From CAZOKN01 sp964580525 (lineage in GTDB: Bacteria; Pseudomonadota; Alphaproteobacteria; Rickettsiales; UBA6187), in assembly GCA_964580525.1 (NCBI GenBank), contig CAZOKN010000018.1, positions 1 to 34,738 on the forward strand: DNA of 34,738 bases. The letters are read 5' to 3'. Below are positions 1 through 8,393 of the stretch, in pieces. A program made the position numbers and the translations under genes. Numbering within the stretch: position 1 is the stretch's first letter; each line of letters opens with the position of its first letter. The notes below the pieces were generated by a model. That model was not told where the DNA came from. It worked only from the letters and a program-made list of their open reading frames with translations, and did not search any database.

Positions 1-1141
1 CTTTATATGCTTTTGTTTCTGCAAGTTCTTCTTCAGTGAAGCCAAGAGCAAGTAGTTGTTCCTTACCATTTTCTTCATCTTCTATTTTGCAATCTGGGCA
101 AATTTTTCTTGCCAGACGTTGTGCTATTATGAGTGTTAAAGAAGAAGTTAAAAGATATGATGGTATACCCATGTTAATCAGTCTTGTGATGGTGCTAGGA
201 GCATCATTAGTGTGCAGTGTGCTAAGAACAAGGTGTCCAGTGAGCGATGCTTTTACGGCGATATCGCCGGTGTCCTTATCGCGAATTTCACCCACCATTA
301 TAACTTCCGGGTCCTGACGCAAGAAAGAGCGTAGTGCAGCGGTGAATGTTAAGCCAATATTATCTTTAACATGCACCTGACCTATCCCTGATACGTTAAA
401 TTCTACAGGGTCTTCAGCAGTCATAAGGTTAACTTCTGGGCTGTTGAGTGCGTTTAGCACAGCATATAGGGTTGTTGATTTACCGCTTCCGGTTGGTCCG
501 GTTACTAGAATCATTCCTTGCGGTGAATTGATAGCTTTAGTAATTTTTTTAAATGCGTGATCAGGGAAACCAAGTTTTTCCAGAGGCATGTTAAGTGCGC
601 TTTTATCCATAACACGCATTACCACGCGTTCGCCAAGGGCAGTAGGCAATATTGATACACGCAGGTCAACAACGTCTTTGCCGTTTTTGTAATCAAAGTG
701 AATTGCACCATCCTGAGGTAATCTTCTTTCAGATATATCAAGGGATGCCATAATTTTTATACGTGTTGAAATTGCAGGATAATTTTCGTGCAGAAATCCT
801 GCATATTCTGTGATGGCTTTTAGAACGCCGTCTCTTCTGTAGCGCAGCCTTGAAGTTTCTTGGAACGGTTCAAAGTGTATATCGCTTACGCCAAGTGTGA
901 TTGCGTTTTCAATTATGTTATTTACAAAGTCGATAACGTTAGAGCCACCAAGGAATAAATCTTGTCCGTTACTACTGCTACCAATAGAGCTTGAAGCGCT
1001 ATCGCCACCCATAGAAAGTGCTTGCTTAAAGGCTTCTTTGGGCGACAATATTTTTTGCACAGGTGCTTCAACAGTAGTTGCTTGCGTAGCAGGGGCTGCA
1101 GGAGGTGGAATAGGGTTGTTAGGAGGGGTTGGATTGGCCAT
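1..1141 (-). CDS. pilB: PilB/GspE-family assembly ATPase (C-terminal part outside window)
   Basis: Hexameric secretion ATPase that powers extension of a type IV pilus or pseudopilus from the cytoplasmic face of the inner membrane. I translated 380 codons from the ATG at 1141. Visible motifs are Walker A (GPTGSGKST, about residues 215-223), the Asp box around E243-D244, Walker B in the stretch QDPEVIMVGEIRD (276-288), the His box LSTLHTND (306-313) and the first half of a zinc tetracysteine (CPDC, 348-351). The gene runs off the window before the second CxxC. The start is supported by GAGGG about 7 nt upstream. The region before the N2 domain is only about 70 residues, rich in Pro, Ser and Gly, so the usual N1/MshEN domain is absent. 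A terminator separates the gene from pilQ, and it has its own CtrA-like promoter. GspE is the alternative name; the pil neighbours favour PilB. Confidence 0.9.
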   Translation of the reverse strand, partial: MANPTPPNNPIPPPAAPATQATTVEAPVQKILSPKEAFKQALSMGGDSASSSIGSSSNGQDLFLGGSNVIDFVNNIIENAITLGVSDIHFEPFQETSRLRYRRDGVLKAITEYAGFLHENYPAISTRIKIMASLDISERRLPQDGAIHFDYKNGKDVVDLRVSILPTALGERVVMRVMDKSALNMPLEKLGFPDHAFKKITKAINSPQGMILVTGPTGSGKSTTLYAVLNALNSPEVNLMTAEDPVEFNVSGIGQVHVKDNIGLTFTAALRSFLRQDPEVIMVGEIRDKDTGDIAVKASLTGHLVLSTLHTNDAPSTITRLINMGIPSYLLTSSLTLIIAQRLARKICPDCKIEDEENGKEQLLALGFTEEELAETKAYK

Positions 1142-1288
1142 TATCTACCCTCTTCCAAATAGAAATAATAGCCTGATTTTCGCAGGAAAAGCTGCAGTGT
1201 AGAGCTATTTAATAATAAAAGTATATTCATGTTTGTGCACACCAAAAGTTCAATTATTACATATATTTGCTACTTGTTGGTAAGGTTA

Positions 1289-1320
1289 AGTATAGGTTTT
1301 AAAGGTTAATTTTTGGTTAA
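1289..1320 (-). promoter_or_regulatory. CtrA-box promoter for pilB
   Basis: The full box TTAA-N7-TTAA lies at 1306-1320. On the minus strand a -10-like TATACT occupies 1294 to 1289, separated from the box by exactly 11 nt, so the box covers the -35 position. The same geometry recurs before three other operons here. It predicts a transcript start near 1282 and a leader of about 140 nt. A further TTAA half-site is at 1286-1289. CtrA binding is inferred from the motif only. Confidence 0.55.
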
Positions 1321-1329
1321 ATGTTAAAC

Positions 1330-1358
1330 AAAAAAGGGGAGTGAAAACTCCCCTTTTT
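1330..1358 (-). terminator. Rho-independent terminator after pilQ
   Basis: GGGGAG (1336-1341) pairs with CTCCCC (1348-1353) around a 6-nt loop, and the stem is extended by A-T pairs. Read on the minus strand the stem is followed by a run of T. It lies about 20 nt beyond the pilQ stop and ends the pil operon. The T run on the other side could also let it act on the plus strand. Confidence 0.85.
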
Positions 1359-1377
1359 CCGTTTATAAGCCAGTCTA

Positions 1378-2946
1378 TTAAATAATTTTAGGCGCTATAA
1401 AAATCATCAATTCTTTTCTATTATCGCCTCTTGTATCACGTCTGAAAAGTTTACCAGCAACAGGCACATCTCCAAGCAAAGGAACTTTGTCTGAGCTGTC
1501 AGATTTATCTTGTGTATAAATACCACCAATTACAACTATTGAGCCATCTTTTGTCACTAGATTTGTGGAAATCTGGCTTTGTGTAATAGGAGGGTTATCC
1601 TGAGAGGTGTCAGCACTGTCTTTATTCAGATTAATAACCATTTTAAGGTTACCATCACCAACAACACTAGGCGTAACAGTAAGTTTTAGCCCTGCTTGTT
1701 TAAATTGCACCTGAGTACCATTGGAAGACGTTGTCTCATAAGGTATTTCAGTACCTTGGAAGATAATTGCTTCTTGGTTATCAAGCGTGAATATACGTGG
1801 ATTTGATATTATTTTAGAAACAGATTTAGATTCAAGTGCAGTTAGTGCAAGTTTTAAATCAGCAGTATCGCCAAGACCAAACAGAGTTGATATTCCACTG
1901 GTAGCGCCTGCTGCTGCAAAATTTGTAAGAGCTGCATCAGTTGTTCCAGGACTTACGGAATCAGCTGCATCTCCAGCTTCTCCTGTTACCCTTATGTTAT
2001 ATGTTTTATGGCCGAATTTTGTATCTTTAGTATTGCCGGCAAAATTTGCTCCAAGCTGTGTACCAAGAGCTTTTTCAAAATCATCAGATACTTCAACGAT
2101 AAAGGCTTCTATAAATACCTGTTTGGTTCTTGTATCGACTTTCTCGATAACTTTCTTGGCAATACCGATATCATCTTCTCTCGCTTTAATTATTAGCTGG
2201 TTAACACGAGGATCGATAGTGATTTGTGGTGAAGTGTTACGCACAGAGTTATCTGTAGAGGCTGCCGCACTTGCGCCAAGAACGCTCTCCAATATTTTTT
2301 TCACATCATCAGGCTTTGTATAGAAAAGCTTGAAAGCTTCAGTATACATAGGTGATTCAGCTTTTTCTAGCATAGCAGTTTTTTGTAAATCAGTTTTACG
2401 CTGACGTTCAAAATTCTCAATTTTAACTATATTATCCTGACTGTGTATGCGAATAATATTTGCTTTATTATCAACATGTTTTGCCCAACCTTTAAGGCTT
2501 AAAACTGAATCAAGAGCATTTGGCCAGCTAACATCTTTCAATTGAGCTGTTACCATGCCATTTACTTCGTCAGATACAAGGAAATTGACACCTGTCATAG
2601 TTGACATCATGTGGGTGAATGTACGGATGTCCATATTTTCAACGTTTAAATCTACAGTGAATATATTTCCAGCTCCGCTATCACTTAAACTATCGTAATT
2701 TGGTGCTTCTTCTTTATCTATTTGAGTGCGAGTATGTTCGCGTAAATCATTATTTATCGTGTCCTCCATATTTGGACCATACTTAGAATTATTTTCGGAG
2801 CGTTTTTTACTTTCCTCGATAAATTTTTTATTATCTATCATGTTATCTTTTTGGATTAAATCACCCTCAAGAGCTTTTTCCTTGTTCATACAGCCGACAA
2901 GGACATAAGCTAAAATAATACTGAAAACTAATTTATTGATTTTCAT
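1378..2946 (-). CDS. pilQ: PilQ-type outer-membrane secretin (lipoprotein)
   Basis: Outer-membrane secretin ring through which a pilus or pseudopilus substrate passes. From the ATG at 2946 the product is 522 aa. It opens with a signal peptide and lipobox (LVGC, Cys19), then an acidic linker. An N0/STN-type domain follows (about residues 85-160), then a short N1-like ring domain, then the secretin C-domain with VPLLGDVPVAGKLF and the ending RKELMIFIAPKII, typical of PilQ. No AMIN domains precede N0, so it is shorter than most PilQ proteins. An in-frame TTG at 2958 would add four residues, but an AGG lies only one base before it; ATG 2946 also gives a normal short overlap with pilP. It is the last gene of the pilMN-O-P-Q operon, before the terminator. 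MshL or GspD are less likely. Confidence 0.9.
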   Translation of the reverse strand: MKINKLVFSIILAYVLVGCMNKEKALEGDLIQKDNMIDNKKFIEESKKRSENNSKYGPNMEDTINNDLREHTRTQIDKEEAPNYDSLSDSGAGNIFTVDLNVENMDIRTFTHMMSTMTGVNFLVSDEVNGMVTAQLKDVSWPNALDSVLSLKGWAKHVDNKANIIRIHSQDNIVKIENFERQRKTDLQKTAMLEKAESPMYTEAFKLFYTKPDDVKKILESVLGASAAASTDNSVRNTSPQITIDPRVNQLIIKAREDDIGIAKKVIEKVDTRTKQVFIEAFIVEVSDDFEKALGTQLGANFAGNTKDTKFGHKTYNIRVTGEAGDAADSVSPGTTDAALTNFAAAGATSGISTLFGLGDTADLKLALTALESKSVSKIISNPRIFTLDNQEAIIFQGTEIPYETTSSNGTQVQFKQAGLKLTVTPSVVGDGNLKMVINLNKDSADTSQDNPPITQSQISTNLVTKDGSIVVIGGIYTQDKSDSSDKVPLLGDVPVAGKLFRRDTRGDNRKELMIFIAPKII

Positions 2947-3346
2947 TTTGTGTATCAAACCTGTTGCTTACAATTAAATCAGTTATTTTACCGTTGATAT
3001 CAACAGTGATACCTTCACTGGAGATAACTTCGATTACTCCGCCTTCTACGCCGATTTTATCGCCGACATTGGCATAGAATTCACGTCTGTCAGCAGATTT
3101 TATTACTGCTAAGGCATCTTTTGCTGAAACTACTGTTCCGATGATTTTATATGTGCTTAGTGGTCTTTCCATAAGTGGAGTAATAGCGTTATCACCCGGT
3201 AAGCCAGATTTTTTATCACTGCTACTTGCGCTGCCAGATGTGCTGGTCGCAAAAGGCATGAACGGGTCGCGTTCTACACTTTGTCCAAATGAGGCAAGTG
3301 GGGTTAGCAACAAAGCAAATAATGCGATTTTTGATCTATATGTCAT
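2933..3346 (-). CDS. pilP: PilP-like pilus assembly protein
   Basis: Periplasmic linker that in type IV pilus systems joins the PilN/PilO inner-membrane complex to the secretin. The chosen ATG at 3346 has GAGAG about 8 nt upstream and gives 137 aa. An in-frame ATG at 3361 would add MRAKK. The protein has a Sec signal peptide, then the RDPF motif typical of PilP, a Ser/Gly linker, and a small beta domain from about residue 70 (PLSTYKIIGTVV to GKITDLIV) that matches the PilP/GspC homology region. It overlaps pilO upstream by 11 nt and pilQ downstream by 14 nt, indicating tight translational coupling. Assignment rests on the motif, fold-like pattern and position. Confidence 0.85.
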   Translation of the reverse strand: MTYRSKIALFALLLTPLASFGQSVERDPFMPFATSTSGSASSSDKKSGLPGDNAITPLMERPLSTYKIIGTVVSAKDALAVIKSADRREFYANVGDKIGVEGGVIEVISSEGITVDINGKITDLIVSNRFDTQNENQ

Positions 3347-4184
3347 TTTTTTTGCTCTCATTTTCGTCTATTACTTTTTGGAATGGTTTTTTGTCTATTG
3401 CATAAGTAGAAAGATTAAGTTCTACATATATTTTACCAGGCTCAGCCTTGTCGCTTTTTACCTTCAAAGTTTCTGAATTGATTTTTAATAACATTTCAGC
3501 GATGGCTAAATCTTCTTTGAATTTAATATATTGGCCATATTGTCCTTTTAATTCTACAGCTACTAGGATTTCTTTAACTGGTGTTTTAGGAGTTTCGTCC
3601 ACTTTAGCTGCAACTTTTTTGTTAGAATCTTTTTTGCTGTCAGCTTTCTTTTCATCAGTTTTTTTATCATCCTTTTTAGCGTCTTTTTTATCACCAGCTT
3701 TTTTATCTTTAGATTTAGCATCGTCAGATTTAGCTTCTTTTTTCTTGCTCTTATCTTCAACTGGCGGCACTTCTTTTATATTCATCACTACGATGTCGTA
3801 TTTAGCAGCGAGAGTGCTTATTGATTGATATAATTCTCCAAGGTCTTCGCTATTACCAAAATGTGAAAGACTTTGGATATATTCTTCTTTTGAATCACCA
3901 AGTTTTTTTCTTAAAGTTCCTATTTTGCCAGTTAGCTCAACAGATTGTTTTTCCATATCATTCAGCTTCTGAATTTCGGCTATTTTTTTCAAATTTTCTT
4001 TGCGCATAGGTAAGTAATATGCAGAGAAATAAATACTAAAAATAACTATAGTTACTAAAAATAGTATTATGGATTTTTTAAATGGCTGCATTTTTGCAAT
4101 CAAGCCAGCTGTGCTGAGGTTGCTGCCTTTACCGCTCATTCCTTTCATCATAGATCCAAGATCAAGATTCATATTAATTGCCAT
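3336..4184 (-). CDS. pilO: PilO-like pilus assembly protein with Lys-rich linker
   Basis: Bitopic inner-membrane protein expected to pair with PilN in the alignment complex. The 282-aa product has a short cytoplasmic start, a membrane segment at about residues 36-56, a coiled coil (about 60-105), and a ferredoxin-like periplasmic domain in two halves. Between the halves, about residues 140-205, lies a long stretch almost entirely of Lys, Asp, Ala and Ser, which is unusual for PilO. The ATG at 4184 has GCGAGG upstream and overlaps the end of the preceding pilM-pilN fusion by 11 nt. GspM is the type II secretion counterpart. The position between pilMN and pilP makes PilO the best name. Confidence 0.85.
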   Translation of the reverse strand: MAINMNLDLGSMMKGMSGKGSNLSTAGLIAKMQPFKKSIILFLVTIVIFSIYFSAYYLPMRKENLKKIAEIQKLNDMEKQSVELTGKIGTLRKKLGDSKEEYIQSLSHFGNSEDLGELYQSISTLAAKYDIVVMNIKEVPPVEDKSKKKEAKSDDAKSKDKKAGDKKDAKKDDKKTDEKKADSKKDSNKKVAAKVDETPKTPVKEILVAVELKGQYGQYIKFKEDLAIAEMLLKINSETLKVKSDKAEPGKIYVELNLSTYAIDKKPFQKVIDENESKKNDI

Positions 4185-6204
4185 GTTTTGCCTCGCCGGA
4201 TATTATTTGCATTGCATTTTTAGTCGAGCTATTCCCAATAATTGAACCTTCTAAAGAAAAGTTCTTAATATTTGAGTTAGCTTGTTGAATTGAAGAATTA
4301 TTTGCCGATTTATCTTTTTCCTTAGATGCATCTATTACATTCATCGTTTTTAAGGAAACTTTTTGGAATATTTTTCCATCATTTAGTCTGTTAACAAATT
4401 CCAATATATTGCTGTCATTTATAGAGCTTCCTGTAATTTTTATTTTGTCTGGTAGTGTATAATTTATCTCTGTGAGCCATACGCCTTCAGGTATTACTTG
4501 AGTGATTTGAGTATAAGCACTTATTATGCTTGATTGATTAGAAGGAAGTGAATCTTTAATCGAATCAAGTGATTTAACCTGTGTCATTACAACACTAAGC
4601 CTTTGAGATTCTGAGAATTTTGAATTATATTCATCTTCTATATGTTTTAATTCTTCAACTTTGGAAGCTAGGCGTGAACTTTTATTTTGTAACCACGTTA
4701 TAGATAAACATATTTGAGCAATTATCAGAGCAAGAAGAGCAGCAACGCCAAGTAGAGACAGTAAGCTCATACGTTGTTCTTCCTTATGTTCCATGCCGCC
4801 AGGCATAATATTTACTTTGTTTATTTCAGGAGTGTCATGCTCATATTCAAATGGATCAACCCTTCTTGCTGCGATACCGACAGTGGAAGCCCATGGCGCG
4901 ATATTGCCTTCTGCGTTTACTTTTTTAGCAAATTTTTCAGGGACAAATATGTGATTGCAAATATCACATTCTGTAATTTTATAGCCGCCTAGTAAAAGCG
5001 ATATTTCTTCTACAAAGGTTTTAATAAGAGGGGAGGCGGAAGCATCGTTTACATGCAGAGGTGCAGAAGAGGAGACAAATATATGCTTTATTTGTCCGCT
5101 TTTATAAGCTTGTTCATGGCTTGTTAGAAATTGTTGCGCCTGAGTTGCATAATTTGATACGAATATTTTAAGTCTTTCTTTGTCCTCAGCACTCTGCGAT
5201 ATAACACTTTTATCTTCTTCTGAAACATAAAGATTATAAATAGTGGTGTTATCTTCATCAACAACGAATATATAGTTTTCATCAGGTCCAAATTCCATGA
5301 AAGCATAAGGTGTTCCAATATTTTCTACATTTTTTGGATCTGTTTCAAAAAGATGTTTCAGTGCCAAGCAGCGTACATCTGCAAGAACAGGGTTTAATCC
5401 TGCGCGTCTTATTATGTCAGAATATAAAGAAATATCAGACATTTTTGTTGCCACAAAAAGAACGTCCATGGTTGGACCAGCAGGAACTGATTCTTCTATT
5501 GTCACTGGTGTAGTAATAGGATCAACAGGCGCTGTAATATTTTCAACTGGAATAGCTGGAGTTATTGTTCCATCAGTTGCAATAATTTCTTGTGGAATTA
5601 TTGGTGTTTCTACAACAGGATTAACATCAACAGGCGCTGCAGCTATTTCCTGTGCAGGATTGTGGCGTAATATGTGATAATAGATAAAATAGTCTGTTAT
5701 AGGCGCATCTAATTGAACCGATCCTTCCCAAATAGCGCCAATTGAAGCGGCCTGAGCAAAATCATTGTCATCCATCTCCGGCAAGCGAATTATTTTTATC
5801 ACTGATGAAGATGTTGGTAGAGTGAATGCTGCTTCTTTAGTTTTTATAGTATTTTTTATCAGTAAGTCCCTTAAATTCTCAACGTATAAATCGGGATTAG
5901 TGTGAATGTCGGCATTTCTAAATTGTGATTCTATGCAAGTGGAAGCCAAGCTGTTTAGTGTCCATTGGCCATAAACATTTTTCATTTCACAAAGGCGTAC
6001 ATAATGGGCTGATATATCAATACCCACTAGATTTTCATGTTCGTAGCTATAGCGACCAAGTATTTTATTTAAAGGTTTAATAGCTTTATTGAGATTTGTG
6101 CGGATTTTTTCATTGCGGGCAATAGAATTTTCATCAGGTGCCTTTTTTGCAAGCATTTGAGAAAATTGAGATTTTATATTGTTTATATCAAGATCTAACT
6201 TCAT
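4174..6204 (-). CDS. pilMN: PilM-PilN fusion protein, copy 1
   Basis: A 676-aa inner-membrane assembly protein. Residues about 59-455 form a PilM-type actin-like ATPase domain (LVGIDISAHYVRLCEM at the start; LPEMDDNDF and NPVLADVRCLALK inside). A Pro/Val/Thr/Ile-rich insertion at about 184-245 is absent from the neighbouring copy. The PilN part begins at VNIMP (464-468), equivalent to the INLLP peptide by which PilN normally binds PilM in trans. A membrane segment follows (about 481-504), then a coiled coil and a PilN-like periplasmic domain. The fusion layout equals that of GspL. It overlaps pilO. A 163-nt spacer with a CtrA-like promoter separates it from copy 2. No strong Shine-Dalgarno sequence precedes the ATG. 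Confidence 0.85.
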   Translation of the reverse strand: MKLDLDINNIKSQFSQMLAKKAPDENSIARNEKIRTNLNKAIKPLNKILGRYSYEHENLVGIDISAHYVRLCEMKNVYGQWTLNSLASTCIESQFRNADIHTNPDLYVENLRDLLIKNTIKTKEAAFTLPTSSSVIKIIRLPEMDDNDFAQAASIGAIWEGSVQLDAPITDYFIYYHILRHNPAQEIAAAPVDVNPVVETPIIPQEIIATDGTITPAIPVENITAPVDPITTPVTIEESVPAGPTMDVLFVATKMSDISLYSDIIRRAGLNPVLADVRCLALKHLFETDPKNVENIGTPYAFMEFGPDENYIFVVDEDNTTIYNLYVSEEDKSVISQSAEDKERLKIFVSNYATQAQQFLTSHEQAYKSGQIKHIFVSSSAPLHVNDASASPLIKTFVEEISLLLGGYKITECDICNHIFVPEKFAKKVNAEGNIAPWASTVGIAARRVDPFEYEHDTPEINKVNIMPGGMEHKEEQRMSLLSLLGVAALLALIIAQICLSITWLQNKSSRLASKVEELKHIEDEYNSKFSESQRLSVVMTQVKSLDSIKDSLPSNQSSIISAYTQITQVIPEGVWLTEINYTLPDKIKITGSSINDSNILEFVNRLNDGKIFQKVSLKTMNVIDASKEKDKSANNSSIQQANSNIKNFSLEGSIIGNSSTKNAMQIISGEAKHGN

Positions 6205-6294
6205 GTTTTAATTAACTGTGAAACGGCTTTACTCAACGTTTTTTTAGTTAATCTCCTTGATTTTACATCGAACTTACATAGCGCGATTAGAATT

Positions 6295-6326
6295 AGGATA
6301 TCATGAAAATATTAATAATAGATTAA
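6295..6326 (-). promoter_or_regulatory. CtrA-box promoter for pilMN copy 1
   Basis: TTAA-N7-TTAAC at 6312-6327 on the plus strand (the palindromic core is 6312-6326). On the minus strand TATCCT at 6300 to 6295 is a weak -10, 11 nt from the box, as at the other CtrA-like promoters here. It would give copy 1 and pilOPQ their own transcript, with a leader of about 85 nt. Of the four this has the weakest -10. Confidence 0.4.
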
Positions 6327-6367
6327 CAACTAATGGTTACTTATGAGGAAAAATTGTAAACTTTTAG

Positions 6368-8269
6368 TTACGTTCCGTGATTGCTTTCTCCAGCAATAAT
6401 ATTAACTTTCATTGGATCTTCAGGAAGAGTTTCGGATATTGTACCATCAAGCTGGAAGCTTTTGAAATTTGTAGCTTGGCCATCATACCAGCTAACTTCT
6501 CGCACTTCATTTATACCGCGCAAAGATACTTTAGAAAATTGGCTGCCTTGATTTAACAAGTCAAGAAATTCGACAATACTTTGGTCGCTGGTAGATCCAC
6601 CACTAATTTCAAGTTTATCAGGAGCGGTAAATTTAAGCTCTTTTAGCCATACATTGTCTAGTATAACTAGATTTAAGTATTCGTTGATAGCAACGAGTTT
6701 ATTTTGGTTTGAATGTATATTGTTTTCAAGTTTGCTTAAATATTCCATGTTATCAATTGTATCAGTAAGATCTTTATAATTACTGGTGTTCTCTGCATAT
6801 TGCTGTTCTACAGTTTCTTTATCAATTTCTGCGAGTTTTTCTGATAACTCTCTGTTTATGCCACTGATTGACTGCTGTGATAACACCATAAAATAAAGTA
6901 TAGCGATTGAGGCAATAGCAAAGGCGCCATTCACTACGTATTTTTGTTGTCTTTCGCGAGTTTCTTTAATTCGGATATGTTTTAATATGTTTATGTCGGG
7001 TCCAAAACCACTATTTTTGGCTGTATGAGTAAGTTTGCGTACTGCGTTACTTATGCAAGAAACCCACGAAGAAATATTTTCGCGCGCGCTGTTTTTGCTT
7101 ATCGTTAAATCGTCAGGAATTTCCATATAATCGAAAAAGTTACATTCAGAGATGGCGTAGCTTTTAAGAGAATTAGAAAATTTGTCAATCATTGTTTTAA
7201 GCAATGGAACTGAGGACAAAACAAATATTTCATTTATTTTTTCAGCAGAATTTTTTACCTCATATGAACTTAAAGTATCGCTGATTTGTTTTGTATAAAT
7301 TTCTATGAACTCATTTATTTCTTCTTCATTGGGTGTGTTTTTTTCCAAAAGAAGTGTGCGATGACGATCTGTCATGTTCATTTCGAACACGTTAACATGG
7401 TCATTATTTAAAATTATTATGTAATTATCTTCCGTACCAAATTCTAAAAATACGTGTGGGGAATTATTATTTAGGCCACGTTTTTGAACGTAATTAAATG
7501 CATTGCTGATAGCAAAGCAACGCACATCAACAATAACTGGGTTAAGGCCGCTATTTTTAACTATATCGGTATATAATTTTATGTCGGATAATTTTGTGGC
7601 TACAAATACCAAATCCATAGATTCGCTTTTGCTTTCACGGCGAGTGACTTGATAAAAAATGGAATAATCTTCCGGCTTATTATTTTGCTGCATAAACTGG
7701 CTCCATAATGAGCCGAATTTAAGAGCTTTCTTTATTTCGTTATCATCCATTTTTGGCAGTGTAAGAGTTTTTACTATAGAGCTGCAAACTGGTATGGAGA
7801 GAGCCACATTTTTTGTTTTTATATTATTTTCTTTTACCAGGGCTTTTAAGCTATCAGCATAATCTTCTGGATTTCCTATTATGTCTTCGGTAACGAATTT
7901 TCCTTCCATACAGACTGAAGTTAGGCTGGTAAGCACCCTCTTGCCCTTTAGGCTATCAATTTCGCAAACATAAATACAATGCGGAGTTATATCTATGCCG
8001 AGAATTCTATTATCCATGATTTTATAATGATTAAGTAAATCGATGGTTTTTTTCTTATAATTTTTGAATAAATTTTCGCTAGTATTGCTAAATTTAGCCA
8101 TTCTAGCAGAGGATATGTTCAATTTATTTTGAATGGTAAGTGAAATATTAGCAAAAAGATTTTTTTTCTCTTTTTTTGGCAAAAGCAAAATATCATCTGG
8201 ATTGGATATATCAGATTTGTTGGTTGCATCTACTTTCTTTGACGCTCTGATTCTTTTTACAATGTACAT
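6368..8269 (-). CDS. pilMN: PilM-PilN fusion protein, copy 2
   Basis: A 633-aa paralogue of the next gene in the operon with the same two-part layout. A longer basic N-terminal region (residues 1-85) precedes the PilM-type actin-like domain (ILGIDITPHCIYVCEI near 89-104; LPKMDDNEIKKAL; NPVIVDVRCFAI). Around 425-440 a degenerate PilN-start motif (DINILKHI) is followed by a membrane segment (about 445-464), a coiled coil and a PilN-like domain. The actin-like domain lacks the Pro-rich insertion of copy 1. Both copies end in a similar tail (IISGEAKHG in copy 1, IIAGESNHG here). It is the first gene of the cluster. The ATG at 8269 gives a leader of about 24 nt from the predicted promoter; no strong Shine-Dalgarno sequence is seen. 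The two copies may form a heteromer; this is inference. Confidence 0.85.
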   Translation of the reverse strand: MYIVKRIRASKKVDATNKSDISNPDDILLLPKKEKKNLFANISLTIQNKLNISSARMAKFSNTSENLFKNYKKKTIDLLNHYKIMDNRILGIDITPHCIYVCEIDSLKGKRVLTSLTSVCMEGKFVTEDIIGNPEDYADSLKALVKENNIKTKNVALSIPVCSSIVKTLTLPKMDDNEIKKALKFGSLWSQFMQQNNKPEDYSIFYQVTRRESKSESMDLVFVATKLSDIKLYTDIVKNSGLNPVIVDVRCFAISNAFNYVQKRGLNNNSPHVFLEFGTEDNYIIILNNDHVNVFEMNMTDRHRTLLLEKNTPNEEEINEFIEIYTKQISDTLSSYEVKNSAEKINEIFVLSSVPLLKTMIDKFSNSLKSYAISECNFFDYMEIPDDLTISKNSARENISSWVSCISNAVRKLTHTAKNSGFGPDINILKHIRIKETRERQQKYVVNGAFAIASIAILYFMVLSQQSISGINRELSEKLAEIDKETVEQQYAENTSNYKDLTDTIDNMEYLSKLENNIHSNQNKLVAINEYLNLVILDNVWLKELKFTAPDKLEISGGSTSDQSIVEFLDLLNQGSQFSKVSLRGINEVREVSWYDGQATNFKSFQLDGTISETLPEDPMKVNIIAGESNHGT

Positions 8270-8300
8270 TTTGTGACCATTGCCTCTACTTGATATTATG

Positions 8301-8332
8301 ATTTTAGCTAAACAACATTAACAATTGGTTAA
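8301..8332 (-). promoter_or_regulatory. CtrA-box promoter at the head of the pil cluster
   Basis: TTAA-N7-TTAA at 8318-8332. On the minus strand TAAAAT at 8306 to 8301 is a good -10, again 11 nt from the box, with no recognisable -35 hexamer, as expected of an activator-dependent promoter. Predicted start is near 8294. The palindromic box sits between divergent genes, so an effect on the plus-strand hydrolase gene is possible, but no well-spaced plus-strand -10 was found. Confidence 0.55.
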
Positions 8333-8393
8333 TATATATAGTGTATTTTAATACTTCTAATTGAAGATGTTAATTCAGGCCTGATAGGTAAAA

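Noticed and set aside
1787..2323. 178-codon plus-strand ORF within pilQ
   Set aside because: Antisense shadow of a strongly conserved secretin gene; no recognisable protein features.
6215..6260. Strong AAGGAG on the minus strand before pilMN copy 1 with an 11-codon TTG frame that ends in ATGA overlap
   Set aside because: The AAGGAG is about 16 nt from the TTG and about 50 nt from the real ATG; no conserved peptide is apparent.
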